The translations under genes and the position numbers were made by a program. 64,000 bases of DNA from Phlebotomus papatasi (Eukaryota > Arthropoda > Insecta > Diptera > Psychodidae), in NCBI RefSeq assembly GCF_024763615.1, contig NC_077223.1, positions 86,676,627-86,740,626 of the forward strand, read 5' to 3'. The notes beneath the pieces are model-generated. The model was not told the origin of the DNA. It searched no databases and saw nothing but the letters and a program-made list of their open reading frames with translations. The number at the start of each line of letters is the position of its first letter. The stretch's first letter is position 1. This document shows, one piece after another, positions 12,401 through 22,640 of the stretch.

Positions 12401-15400
12401 GGGGGGTCGGGGGACCTTAAGTTTGGTATTTATGGAAAGCTCTAAGGCCCAGCTATAACATACTAAAATTTGAGCCCGCTGAATGCCATAGGGGCGGAGC
12501 TATTGAGAAAACAAAAAAAGGGGGGTCTTCAAAATGGCGGAAGGAGGGGTGGGGGGTGGGGGGTCTATGCACCAAGTTGCAATTTTCACCCGATATATAA
12601 CCTTTGCCGAAAACCGCAAGTCGATATCTTTTTTAGTTTAGGAGCTATTAAGCTCCAAAGAGCGGCCGGCCGGCCGGCCGGGAACGTAAATTAGCCACAT
12701 ATATATTCGTGATCAGGAAGTGCTGAAACACATTTTGGCCAAATTTGAGGTCGATCGGACGACATGAAATTTTGTTAGGATTATAGTAGGTGAGATTGTT
12801 AAGAATCTCACCTAATATAGTCTAAAGGGACAGATAATCCTAACCGGCTTATGTAGGTGAGATTCTTAACGTGAGCTAACTCGGAGTGCATGCAAATTCG
12901 ATTTAGAGCTGAAGTTGGGAGACGCCATTCAGTTATCTTGAATCAAATTCGTGAAATTATGCAAATTTTGTATTTAAACCAAAATGTCAAGGATTTGGAT
13001 GAACTGACAGAAAAGTGTTATATGGGTGAAATGTAGACCAGAATGTTCTCTATAATTTTGCCGTAGAACTTGAACTCATCGATTACTCAGAAGCCAAGAT
13101 AAGCGAGGTTTTTTGTTTCTTAACTCGTTTTTTCATCCAGAGTGCCCCAAATGTTCATTTGTTGAACTTCAACTATATCAAAGAATTGTTGTATTTTGTG
13201 GGACTTTCCATTTAAAACCCTATTTTAAGTGTCTTGGTGGAGTAGAGGCAGTCAAATTGGCATCTGAGTGATTTCAAAGCGTTATTATGGGAAAAATCAT
13301 TTTTTTCACACTTAAACGGCAAAATCGAAGTGATAGCGTAGTCTGAGCGGAAAATGATGTATGGACGAAATGTCGAGACAAATGTGTTCTACAATTGTGT
13401 CGAAGTAATCATCAAAATCGGTTCAGCGACAGTCGAGATAATTGAGGTTATGTGATATTGAAATTGGTTTTTCGACTGTGGCGCCCCTGGTGTTGGTCCC
13501 ACGAAGTTCAAATGTTCTAGAAAGTTGTAGCATTTGGTAAGATCTTTCGTTTAAGCCCTCATTCATCAAAATCGGTCACATAGAACCGGAGATATGATTT
13601 TTTGAATTTCGTGAACTTTGACCCCTCATATCTCCGGTTCTATTGAAACCACAGCGCACATACGCACCATTTTGGAAACGTCCTAGACTGGACTACAACA
13701 TACTAAAATTTCATTAACTTGCACAATGCCGTTTTTGAGAAAAGTGACTTTGAATTTCGATGAATTTTGACGCTATCACAGCGCCACCTATGGTGACTTT
13801 TTGAACTTCCATCTGAAAGTGCTCATCGATACGAAACCAAAAAGGTAAAATTTAGGTCGCTATGTTAGTTAGAACCGGAGATAGAGGCCGGTCAATGTTC
13901 GAACTTTGACCCCTTATAGCTCGGGTCAGGGGTTTTAGATCGACTTAAGGTTTTTTTTGTTTGATAGGTATAATCAACGGCTACAACATACTAAAATTTC
14001 AGCCCGATTGCATAAGGAATTTTTGAGTTATTTAACTTATAAGATTTAAAAATTTTCTTTTCAATAATAGCGCCCCTAGCGGTGGTTTTATGAACTTGCG
14101 ATGTTAGAATGGGAAGTGGCATTTCACGAGAGCTTTCCAAAAAGCCCTCACTTTTTAAATTCTGACGATTAGAACCGGAGTTATGGCCATTTTAAGAAAT
14201 TTTTTTTGGACCCTTATAGCTCGGGTCAGGGGGGTCGGGGGACCTTAAGTTTGGTATTTATGGAAAGCTCTAAGGCCCAGCTATAACATACTAAAATTTG
14301 AGCCCGCTCGATGCCATAGGGGCGGAGCTATTGAGAAAACAAAAAAAGGGGGTCTTCAAAATGGCGGAAGGAGGGGTGGGGGGTGGGGGGTCAATGCACC
14401 AAGTTGCAATTTTCATCCGATATATAACCTTTGCCGAAAACCGCAAGTCGATATCTTTTTTAGTTTAAGAGCTATTAAGCTCCAAAGAGCGGCCGGCCGG
14501 CCGGCCGGCCGGCCGGGAACGTAAAATAGCCACATATATATTCGTGATCAGGAAGTGGCGAAACACATTTTGGCCAAGTTTGAGGTCGATCGGACGACAT
14601 GAAATTTTGTTAGGATTATAGTAGGTGAGATTGTTAAGAATCTCACCTAATATTGCAATTTTATATGCCTAAGATCTTAAACTAAATAAATTTTTTGTAT
14701 TATGTTGAAAAAAATAGAGGAAATATTTTGTTTTTTTTTTATTTTTAGTCTTCTTGACCCGCATGTCTGAATGATTCCCGCAAAATTTTGTAAATTCAAG
14801 CCAATTTCAATTTTGCACTAGATTTGAGCCTTTTCAAGTATTTTGCAAAAAAAATATCTTGACATTTTTCAGCTGGAAATTTTCAAAATAAAAAAAAATC
14901 ACGAGACAATCGGATTAAACTATCTTGTCCTATTTTTTATAATCATTTTATTCGTCTCAGAACCTGAGAAAGACTATGAATTCTTTAATGTGTTTATTAA
15001 AGTGTTTATTGCGTTTGATATGTTTTATATTCAGATATTAACATGTTTCCATGTTTGCCTTAACCATACCACACGTGATGATTGCTACATAAAACCTAAT
15101 AGAATTGTAATTTCTTTCTTAACTCTTTAAGGATCAGTGTTCCACCGGTGAAAACTGATCTCTTTTTTTCTGCCGAACGTTTTTTAGCCTTAAAGGAATA
15201 AAGATACATAGGGGTTATGCAACTTTGCATACCACTAGGGACTGATTTGTGACATCTTTTTTTTCAAAAAACCACTAGGGTAAATGTCCTAATTCAAAAT
15301 CATTTTCATATGCTTTAACTTTGACAGAAGATTCAACACATTATGTTCATTTTTTTTTTTGAAGAGAATTACATAAATTTGCTCATTGACTCTTCTAGAA

Positions 15401-18400
15401 TGTTACTGTTCAGTGAAAATTCTTTAGATATAATTTGAAAACTTCTTAAATACAACAAAAATACGCGAGCGTAAAATGCTTTTATTGGAAACAAATTAAT
15501 CCAAATGGAGACAAGGGAAAGTTTCAAATTGAAGACAAAACGCGTATGTGAAACCGCGACTTGAGTTGCTCCTGAGTGCAGGATTTGTTCTTAATCCTAG
15601 TCTTTTCTCCTTTCCCATTTAAACAATAAGAAAATTTCTCCAAAAAAATCATATTTCCAGGGTTTCCTATTGAAGCATTTGCAGACACTTCAGAAAAACC
15701 CTTTTTGTTCACGAAATAGGTAATTATTTCATTTGAAAACTTTACGTACCGTTAACAATAAAGATTAGTACTTAATTTAACTAAAATTAGCCAGAAATAT
15801 GACATAAAAGTTAAACAAAACGAATAAAGAACAGTCACTTCGTTGTGTTTTTCATTGGAAAACATGGTCGATCGATGAAAAATTCGATGGTGAAAAGGTA
15901 CACTTTTAATTTTTCTGAGAAATTAACAAATTAAAATTTGTGAATATGAATGGATTTTCGCTTTATTTGAAGCAAAATTAGCTAAATAATGAAACTGAGG
16001 TATAGAAAATATATAAATATAGTATTTTAGTACTATATTTTTTATGAAAACAGTGACGTTTCCATTTGGAGTAGAGAAATATTTTCATTTGGAGCAGTTT
16101 TGAATTAGCTTAATTTACCCTAAATGTGTTCAATTTTTTGATTCAGTAAATTTGAAATGCGTAACTTATGAACGGTTGACGATGGAAATAGCACGAGAAA
16201 TTGGCTGTGAGCAAATCTCCTGCTGATATGCAAATTTTCTGTATACATAATGCCATTTCGCGTGGTTTTTCTTCGTCCCGAAAAACATGCATAATCCGGG
16301 ACACACTGTACGTGATATAGGTGAGTAGTATAGGTTATATAGATGAGTAGACTCTCGCTCAATCGGCTCTTTTTCAATCGGGCGAAAAAATTTTGTTGAC
16401 AATTTTCACGTTTGATTATAAAGCTAATTCGCTCAAATTCGTTGTAGTTCTTCCTATTTTATCGTGATTCTTTATAATTGAGCACTTTTTGTGGAATTTA
16501 CAATGATTTTGATGCCCAAATCTATCGATAAACCGGATGACATTTTGCCCCAAATACCCAATTGAGAGAGAGTCTACTGTAAGTAGTAAGTTGGCGGCAG
16601 CCGCAACCAAGTTTACATAAGGACAAATAAATAGATATACCATCTTGGCAATAATTTCACTTTTAAATTAATTTGTAGTAACTCTTGAAAGCAAAATTAC
16701 CTTAAAATTCTCCTCGACATTATGGTAGGGTCGAATGAACACCTCTTCGACAGGGAACCCCTATTGACACTTTTGTCAAAACGTTGAAATTTATTTGAAC
16801 CTCTAGTCTGAAGACCGTATTAGCCCTTGAACTAATTTTGTTGTGACTCCGGCACATCTTTTAGATAAGGAACATATCATGAAATCAAAATCCCTTTTTT
16901 TAATACTTTTTCTTATACTTTTATTTTTTTATTTACTTTTTTGCTTAAGTTACTTCTTTTCTCATGCATGTCTCTCACACTCTTTCGCATTCTCCTTCTT
17001 CTTCCTTTAGACATCACATGAAATTCAATTTACACCAAAGTGTATTGAAGAATGGGATAGAAATATGCAAAAAGTTTGAAAAAGGGATATGAATTTTGAT
17101 TTCATGAAATTTTTCTGATTTTAAGAAGAACCTAAGAGGTATTAAGATTTTTTCGTATTCAAACGTCACGTTGTTCATAAATCTTTTAAATTCAGTAAAT
17201 TTCAATTTCAATTCAGTGAAATTCGTTTTGTCTGTAGATATCAATTTCAATCTGTCAAACTCCTGCGTCCAGAAATCCAATTATATCCAGACTAAATATA
17301 AATTTTTCATTTCTAAATTGTCGTTTAGTATATATTTTTCTAAGTATATATTTTTTAATTTGGTTTGGTTTCAGAGATGTCAAAGTACAAATCGTAGATT
17401 AGGGTTACCATATCTGCAGGCCTTTTTCAAATTTCGATTATATCACAAGAAAAATCAATTTAGATTTGGCACAAAAGAGACAAATATAGTTTTTGGCAAC
17501 AGAGCAAAAATCACAATTAGGGCTAATTATGATAAGGAAGAACAGAAATATTTATCGCATTTTAATATTCTCTTCAATTCTGTTCTCGCGAGAAATAAAA
17601 AAAAAACAAAGGATACTGAGGTAGAATCATTTAGCAACTGAAATTTTTCTTTGCGCATTTTTTTTTGTGGAAAAATGCTTGAATCAGGCTGATAAATGTT
17701 TGAATGAATACAATGGAAACTGCCCGGCTAACGCAAGGTAAGCTGTTACTTAGCACAATGCTTGAAAGCATTGTCCATACTCTTAAAGAAAAACTTTGTC
17801 CAAGTGCATAAAATAAGTTCTTAATAAGTACTTATTAGGGATTTACTTGAGCAATTTTTTGACAGACAGTTGTGAGTGATATCTAGTGACAAAGAGTAAA
17901 AACTGGAATAGAGAATGCGATGGACACATTTTGACTATCGATATTTTTTTGGTGCCCCCTCGATTTTTGTTCCAGATGGATCTGAAACTGAAACGCTTCT
18001 TCTGAGAGATTTGAGGAGAACAACAGTTCCGTTCGATCCAGCTAACGAAAAGTATGGAGCCGGAAAAGAGATGGCAGTAACGTATACAAAGGCAAAAGTG
18101 TTTTTTTTTTTATTTGATAAATAAAAAAATGAGGTAAATGTGTGTATTATTAGCATAAGGTTAACTACTTAAAAAGTCATTTGACGAAAGTCCTTAATTA
18201 TAAGTATACTTAGTTAGTGTTAAGGCTGTGTCATGTCAAAATACTTTCGCTATCCGCCGTAAAGTTCTCACTTTTATTTCATTTTCATATGTTTTTTTTT
18301 GGTTGAATGTTCTACAACTCCTTAAAATTAAGTAAGCTAAAAACTTATTAAATACTTAATAAGTATTTAATGTGTTAGCCGGGTGTTTACTCTTAGTGAT

Positions 18401-20806
18401 TAGCCCATTGTCGTTTCTAAGGCAAACTTATAATATTTCACTGTATAATTCTAATTTGGCTAAATCTGCCCCAGTTTCCTCTATATTCAAACTTAATTAA
18501 ATTCAGATGGCTTCACTTCCTTGCGAGAATTAGAAAAATTGTTAATGTACAAAAATCAATATTTGCGCTTTTAAGCGATCTCGTACTCTCCCAAAATGGG
18601 TTTCGGACCTAATGTCGGCTTCAGACTGGAGATTCAGCTCAGTTCCCGAAGGTCACAAAAATCTAAATAACAAACCATTTTATTGTTGTTTTAAAATCTA
18701 ATTACAGTAGAGTCTCGCTATAGTCCATATTTGGTTTCAAATTTGACACTTGGGTCGCACTATAGTCCATGTAATTTTTTAAAATTATCAACGATTTTTA
18801 GTATTGAAATTGCTCGACGGCTTCCACTTTCTTTGCGATTGTGGTACTTGTCCTCGCTCTCTTCATTGTGGATCACAATTATCACAACTACTTAATAAAG
18901 TTTGCCAAAAATATTAAAATAATTATGCATGTCGCATACTAAAAAACATAACCTAACTTAAAATCAGTGTTTTGAAATCAACGGTCGATAAATTGTGGAC
19001 TATAGAGCGATGGCCTATAGCGAGACTCTACTGTAGAACCTTTTGCCATTAATATCCAACCCTCAACAATAATTTTAAAAAATCGTGCCTGATAAGGAAG
19101 TAGAGCCTAAGCCTTCGGACTTCAGACCTAAGGCTTAGTCATATGGCTTAACTACTCTAATTTCTTGTCAATCACGATTTTTTGGAAAAATTTAACTTAG
19201 AATTAGATTAATAAAGATAAATGGCCTATAAAGTTCTAAAAAAGTAATATAATTGTTCGCTATTTACTATTTTGACACCTTCGGAAAGTGGGCTAAACCT
19301 CTAGTCTGAAGACTGCTTTAAGTCTGAATCCCGTATAAGGTCTATGGCTTTGACAAACTTGAGGATTAGTCGACTATTCCACTAAGCCGTCTCTTGACTT
19401 AAACCGTAAGTCTGTCTATGGCATTAGTGATGTAAGGGAAGCCTTTCAGGCTTCGCACACATCCTGGATTTGAACATTTCATATTTTTCCCATTTCCTTC
19501 AATGAATCTGACCTCATTTTTTCAAGAAATGTGTGACTCAATTAAAGGAATATGGGAAAAATATAGTGTTCGAAGCCTCAAAGCCTTCCTCTAATTAGCT
19601 AATGCCTTTAAAATAATAAACCTTCCTCAGTCCATTTTGCTTGGAATCTCTAAGCCAAGAAACATTGAAATTTGTCCAACCTCGGTCACTTGAGATTAAA
19701 ACAATTCCATTATCGTGTCTTAGTGATTCACTGAAGGCTTTAGGTGACCATTTTGGCCAGCATTGCAAGATTTGCAGAGTTTAGAAGAAGTCACTCGCTA
19801 ATTTGAGTTTATTTGTTCAAGGAAAAGCATGACATTTTTGAATTCGGTTTCAAGATATGGCTCAAAAGAATAATATTTTCCATTGGGAACATCCTAAAGT
19901 TATTGACCACAAAACCCAATGGAGATAAGGCGAGAGAAAGACCAAGAGAGAGAAAAAAGTCATTTACTTTTGAGGGCTTTTAAAGTCGTTGTCGAAGTAA
20001 TTTGTACGATTTTGCAGAATCTCAAATGAATTAATGCAATTGTGGATGTTTTTTTTTCTTAAGGAGAGAGACAAATTCTCAACAGAGAGCACTTATCGGT
20101 GTGTGCAGAGAAAATATATATAAAAAAAAGGTATATAATAGAACGGAAAGTGTGTCAACTAACCATTGTTCCTGATTCTTGATGTCTGTTCCAGGTCAAA
20201 GTCACTCTTGCTGTAGCTTCCCACGCACACAACAGAATCACTTCGGTGATCATTGAGGGGCAAGGGTTTGGGTCTCCTGGCAGCTTCTGGATCAACTGGT
20301 GGACTACCCTGATCGCCATCCTCGTCATCTGTCTCAATCACCACAAAATCCCCATCGACACCATTTTCACTGTCGGAAAAGGTATTGGACAGCCTATGGG
20401 GTTCACGGTAGGCATGCCTGGAGGATGACGAGGTGATATCTGTGTCCCCATCTTGGGCATTCTTCAAGTAACTTGTCAAATTCCGGGGCATCTGTGGTGA
20501 GGATTTCTTCAAGATGCCAACCAATGGCGTATGCACGGGCTGTGTCACCATTTTCTTGCCCCTTCGACCTTTGCTGGCATTCTCATGGAAATGCTTCAGT
20601 TGCTGCTGAACTGGCGGAGACTGACTGCCCTGACTCCGTTGCATCTCCTTCCGAGCATCACTGAACTTGGACGCTACTCCATGGGCAGTTTTCTTTGGCC
20701 TCATAGCTACACCCGATTTTGTATAATCGACAAAATTGTTCTCTTCAAAAAACCCACTTTCGTGATATTTACTCTTGGACATGTCGCCCTTCTTGCTCCT
20801 TTTCAT
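3368..20806 (-). CDS. JIL-1: JIL-1/MSK-type tandem kinase gene, 5' part (first 349 codons)
   Basis: Nuclear serine/threonine kinase of the MSK/RSK family; in Drosophila JIL-1 phosphorylates histone H3 Ser10 in interphase and keeps chromatin open. Coding exons, in transcript order: 20164-20806, 8641-8709, 8374-8507, 8214-8298, 3368-3483. All junctions are GT-AG and the frame stays open (1047 nt). Residues 1-214 are a polar, low-complexity N-terminal extension. The AGC kinase domain starts near residue 225. It shows the glycine loop LGTGAYGKV (234-242), the ATP-anchoring Lys in YAMK (260), the TERQVLE helix around Glu280, and GGELFTHL with EQLHK at the exon 5 end. The next expected block (catalytic HRD-like loop, DFG, second kinase domain) was not found in 1-3367, so the gene runs off the window. 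The family match is from memory of MSK1 and JIL-1. JIL-1 rather than another MSK is inferred from the insect context and the tail-less N-terminal extension. Confidence 0.88.
4665..5006. mobile_element. Inverted-repeat element with GGGAATTCTGTAA ends, short copy
   Basis: Left end AGGAAGGGAATTCTGTAAC; right end, read backwards, is TAGGGGAATTCTGTAATTTT. Both sides carry GGCAATGCCA and GTGGCATTGTCA words that pair across the element. The same left and right segments bound a longer copy at 28070-28811. Confidence 0.65.
5719..6577. mobile_element. GGTCCCGGTCAAAATCCC element split by a nested insertion
   Basis: The left end GGTCCCGGTCAAAATCCC at 5719 and the right end (GGGATGTTGACCGG, ending about 6577) match the ends of the intact copy at 23791-24018. 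The interior, with CTCACGATTGCATTTGCGC and GATTTTGGCTTTT, resumes near 6440. The 680 bases between are foreign and include the 5902-6305 element. Nesting is inferred from this order. Confidence 0.55.
5902..6305. mobile_element. TA-flanked 404-bp element with AGGGAAGAG ends
   Basis: Starts AGGGAAGAGCACCAG after TA (5900-5901) and ends GTACTCTTCCCT before TA (6306-6307). The ends are inverted repeats. No coding capacity seen. Confidence 0.55.
6629..6850. mobile_element. CACTGAGA...TCTCAGTG MITE, copy 1
   Basis: About 222 bp between TA dinucleotides (6627-6628 and 6851-6852), ends CACAGAGAAA and TTTCTCTCAGTG. The interior is AT-rich with AAGGGTAAAATT and TTTTAACCCCTAATACACC. Related copies: 52821-53076 and 61812-62065. 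No coding capacity. Confidence 0.75.
7105..7351. mobile_element. GGCTCCGGCA foldback element, copy 1
   Basis: Left arm contains GGCTCCGGCATACCTTTTAG and TTCATGAAATCAAAATTC; the right arm carries GAATTTTGATTTGATGAAAT, then CCTGATTC and GGAGCC. It is a long imperfect palindrome about 250 bp long. A sister copy follows at 7410-7668, others are at 16845-17142, and a half copy at about 51660-51735. Confidence 0.65.
7410..7668. mobile_element. GGCTCC foldback element, copy 2
   Basis: Same architecture as 7105-7351: GGCTCCCTAACGGCACACC on the left, TTTCATGAATTTTTACCG and GATCTAAAAGGT on the right. It abuts the next palindromic element at 7671. Confidence 0.6.
7671..7887. mobile_element. Palindromic MITE, GGGGAAAGT...ACTTTCCCC, copy 1
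   Basis: Flanked by TA (7669-7670, 7888-7889). Left arm GGGGAAAGTTCCCATACTTT, right arm ends CATGGACACTTTCCCC. The arms continue with AATGACTAAATTTTT against AAAAATTTAGTCATTAT. Copies at 40348-40563 and 42052-42266. Confidence 0.8.
8214..8298 (-). CDS. JIL-1: JIL-1 exon 4
   Basis: 85 nt between TATTTTAG and ATTG|GTAAGT. Encodes VLEAIKDSPFLIDFHYAFQ followed by TESRLYLII, the beta-4/beta-5 region leading to the hinge of an AGC kinase. Confidence 0.9.
8374..8507 (-). CDS. JIL-1: JIL-1 exon 3 (glycine loop to alpha-C)
   Basis: 134 nt. Starts after ACATAG and ends CAG|GTTAGC in phase 0. Encodes AYGKVYLVRK, the catalytic Lys of KLYAMKVLKK, and KKKTAEHTRTERQ, which matches the alpha-C region typical of MSK/JIL-1 N-terminal kinases. 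Confidence 0.9.
8641..8709 (-). CDS. JIL-1: JIL-1 exon 2 (kinase domain entry)
   Basis: A 69-nt exon between TTTTCAG and GGAG|GTTAGT. It encodes VLQPEDKVDITHFDTLKVLG then TG, the strand before and the first half of the glycine-rich loop. The loop is split between exons 2 and 3. Confidence 0.88.
9884..10102. mobile_element. TA-flanked palindromic MITE with AGGGTAAAGTGAGG arms
   Basis: Left arm AGGGTAAAGTGAGGTAATTT then GGAACCATTTACAATTTGGG; the right arm is its reverse complement with few changes, ending CCTCATTTTACCCT. The TA dinucleotides overlap the outermost bases. Arms are roughly 65-70 bp around a purine-rich centre (GAGCAAAGAGAAAACAAAG). Single-strand folding would give a long hairpin. 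Confidence 0.8.
11000..12816 (+). mobile_element. 1.8-kb inverted-end repeat, tandem copy A
   Basis: Starts GGGACAGATAATCCTAACCG and ends GTTAAGAATCTCACCTAATA. The ends are related: TAGGTGAGATTCTTAAC near the left edge matches the reverse complement of GTTAAGAATCTCACCTA at the right edge, and TAATCCTAAC matches GTTAGGATTA. Copy B follows after about a dozen bases. The interior contains repeated AGAACCGGAGATA and AGCTCGGGTCAGGGG phrases and a (GGCC)4 block at 12663-12680. No long ORF. Non-autonomous DNA element or complex satellite unit; I cannot name the family. Confidence 0.8.
12828..14650 (+). mobile_element. 1.8-kb inverted-end repeat, tandem copy B
   Basis: Nearly identical to copy A along its whole length, with occasional substitutions and a longer GGCC block (six units at about 14490-14514 against four in copy A). 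High identity between the neighbours indicates recent duplication or ongoing homogenisation. A diverged inverted copy sits at 29280-30740 and a truncated one at 612-920. Confidence 0.85.
15278..16120 (-). mobile_element. TA-flanked AGGGTAAATTAAG-family element, inverted copy 2
   Basis: Reverse-complement counterpart of 1682-2544, flanked by TA (15276-15277, 16121-16122). On the minus strand an open stretch (15524-15712) reads NKKGFSEVSANASIGNPG, then NMIFLEKFSYC, GEKTRIKNKSCTQEQLKS. The last part resembles the start of a psq/pogo DNA-binding domain. It has no ATG and ends soon after, so it is a remnant. Confidence 0.7.
16345..16579. mobile_element. CAGTAGACTCTCTCTCAATCG MITE, copy 1
   Basis: Right end CAATTGAGAGAGAGTCTACTG followed by TA; left end GTAGACTCTCGCTCAATCGG. 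The interior AATTTACAATGATTTTGATG and CATTTTGCCCCA is shared with 25706-25924. The left part carries a small internal duplication (CAATCGGCTCTTTTTCAATC). Confidence 0.7.
16845..17142. mobile_element. GGCTCCGGCA foldback element, copy 3
   Basis: Left arm GACTCCGGCACATCTTTTAG and TCATGAAATCAAAATCCC; right arm GAATTTTGATTTCATGAAAT then TTTTCTGATTTTAAG. Same family as 7105-7351. Confidence 0.6.
17719..18386. mobile_element. CCCGGCTAAC-ended element carrying a coding-like insert
   Basis: Left end CCCGGCTAACGCAAGG with TAAGTACTTATTAGGG nearby; right end CTTAATAAGTATTTAATG then TGTTAGCCGGGTG. These are inverted. Between them 17915-18124 reads without a stop as MRWTHFDYRYFFGAPSIF, then VPDGSETETLLLRDLRRTTV. 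Its composition is less AT-rich than its surroundings. I do not recognise the peptide. It may be a host gene fragment captured by the element or chance. Confidence 0.5.
18715..19033. mobile_element. CAGTAGAGTCTCGCTATAG MITE (pogo/Tc1-like ends)
   Basis: 319 bp. Starts CAGTAGAGTCTCGCTATAGT after TA (18713-18714) and ends CTATAGCGAGACTCTACTG before TA (19034-19035). The terminal inverted repeats match over about 19 bases. CAGT termini with TA duplication are typical of pogo/Tigger-type elements. No transposase inside. Confidence 0.85.
20164..20806 (-). CDS. JIL-1: JIL-1 exon 1 (start codon, N-terminal extension)
   Basis: Starts at an ATG (20804-20806, MKRSKKGD...) and is open for 214 codons plus one base. 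It ends at a good donor (ATG|GTTAGT). The product is rich in Ser, Lys, Asp and Gln, with an acidic patch (VVIETDDEDGDQG) and basic clusters, and has no recognisable fold. Codon usage and GC are clearly higher than in the surrounding introns, which supports a real exon. Joining phase 1 to exon 2 turns the last Gly reading into Val (RNN-V-VLQPEDK). The N-terminal region of fly JIL-1 is also long and disordered. Confidence 0.85.
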
Positions 20807-22339
20807 TATTCCCCCAAAAAAGAATTAAAAATTGTTCCTTTTTTTTCCACCACTCACAAATTCACTGACATTGAATGTCAGTCTCTCCCAACCACTCACA
20901 ATTGCAACTGCAAATTTCTCACTTTTTCACCATTTCAGTCCATATTTTTCATCATTTTCCACTTTATGTGTGTCCTATCACCCTTTTCACTTCAATTGAT
21001 TTGGTCAAAAAATGTTTTTAAGCACTCTTTCTGGGAAAATTGGAAAACACTGTGAACACTCCATTAAAAATTTCCACAAATGGCAGCCATTTTGAAGACA
21101 ATTAGAAAGCGAGCATTCGCCGCAATGTCGCCGCCTACTTGACAGTCAACGGCTGCGTATATTTCTCGAAGGCCATTTTAAAATATTAGCCGTTATATCT
21201 TTATTTTTTCATAAATTGAAAAAAAATGTATTTGAAAAATAAAATAATTTTGGAAATATAATTTCTGTACCAAAAAAAAATCACATCTCAATCGGATGAA
21301 GAAATGAAACAAATCAGCATTAAAATGTAACACAGGAAAGAAAAAAAAACAAAACATACTTATTCCAACAATAATTCATGCAATGTTTAGCGAAAAAAAT
21401 AAATTTGGTCATAAATAATGCAAAGTTTAATAATAAACAACTTTGTCTTATGATACTGCTACTTCAATGGAAAATTAATATGATTTTTAACACTTTTGTT
21501 CTCAAGTGCTTCTGTATTATCGACTCTTTCTTTATTTATATTGGTTCCTGTCACGACTGTTTGGTGGTTTTTAGAACATAGCGAGACCTGGGGAAAACAG
21601 TCGAGACAGACAATAGCCCCTATAAGGAAAGCCTCCCAAGGTTCTCAAGAGAAATTTCCCTAGTGATTCTTTAGGAAAATTTTACCATGTAATCCTGTAA
21701 ATTTTCACCAGAAGATCTCGAACACTCCCCAGGTTGGGAATTTAAGCCAAATATCTTAAGAAGGATCTATCAGGATCTATCAAGGAGATCACAAGAAATT
21801 CTTTATGAATTTTCAACCTTGGAAAATTCTTTAGTCGTCTCGTTAGCGCGGTAAATTTTTCCCCAAATATCTCCAAAATTTGAGAGGCGAATAACTGAGA
21901 AAATTACCCTTCTGAGACGTGGAAATTTCCCAAGGAGATCACGGTAGTTAATTGGAATTTTCATAATTTATTAGAATTCCCAAAGAATTGCTGAAGAATT
22001 TTCCATTAATTGTGTCCTCTGACATTCCTTAGGATTTTCTGCAGAAATTTCGATATTCATCTCCTATAAATCCCCGAAGATTTCACCAATGATAATAATA
22101 ATAATCCAAAGGTAATTTTCAGCTTCGGAAAAGTCGGTAACTACCTAGAGAAATTTCGATAATTTCTTTTGGAAATTTCCTCAGGTAAATTTCCTAAAGA
22201 ATTGTCTGGGCCTTCTTACAGAACCTTCTATGTTGATGTCAAAAAATTTTTCTTAATACCATAGAAATTTAAGTGGAATCATAAATGGAATTTCTTAAGA
22301 AGGTCCCTAAACATTTGCATAGGCAATATTCCCTCCATT

Positions 22340-22640
22340 TTTCCGGATTTATAATAATAATAATAAATTTATTCAAGCTCTACATTTCCCCCCTTACCAT
22401 GCGTCTGCCGCCGTCTTAGCGTTGTTGACCAGCCTCCGAAGCCAAACGACAGAAATGCTTCTTCATTGGCTGTGTAATCTTTGAAAAAAAAATACTTTTA
22501 CAAAGTTGACATGGCAAGTTTACAATTTTATGGCAGAAACCTAGCGCAAAGGCACAGGGATGTAGAGTGCGATTTTATTATAGAGTAGCGCATAGCCAAA
22601 AGGCTGTTCGCGCTCTCTAAGTGGAGATGAAGCTCCAGAA
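22340..22640 (-). mobile_element. 3' tail of a non-LTR retrotransposon
   Basis: On the minus strand the sequence ends GAGCTTGAATAAATTTATTA followed by further ATT repeats, preceded by GCCTTTTGGCTATGCGCTAC and GGTCAACAACGCTAAGACGG. A GC-richer 3' UTR that ends TTGAATAAATTTATT(ATT)n is typical of RTE/CR1-like elements, from memory. No reverse-transcriptase reading frame remains. Confidence 0.55.

Larger units (their letters stand above)
8710..20163. other. JIL-1 intron 1 (11.5 kb), almost all repeat
   Basis: Bounded by the exon 1 donor at 20163 and the exon 2 acceptor at 8710. No supported coding exon inside on either strand. It contains, left to right, a palindromic MITE (9884-10102), two tandem 1.8-kb repeats (11000-14650), the inverted 843-bp element (15278-16120), several TA-flanked elements (16345-19033) and AT-rich filler (8710-9880, 10110-10990, 14655-15270, 19340-20150). 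A long intron before the kinase domain gives room for alternative promoters, but none can be shown. Confidence 0.65.

Noticed and set aside
17171..17641. 156-residue plus-strand frame
   Set aside because: AT-rich, Asn/Phe/Lys-rich composition, no recognisable motif, overlaps a foldback edge.
20531..21055. 174-residue plus-strand frame
   Set aside because: Antisense shadow of JIL-1 exon 1 and its 5' flank.
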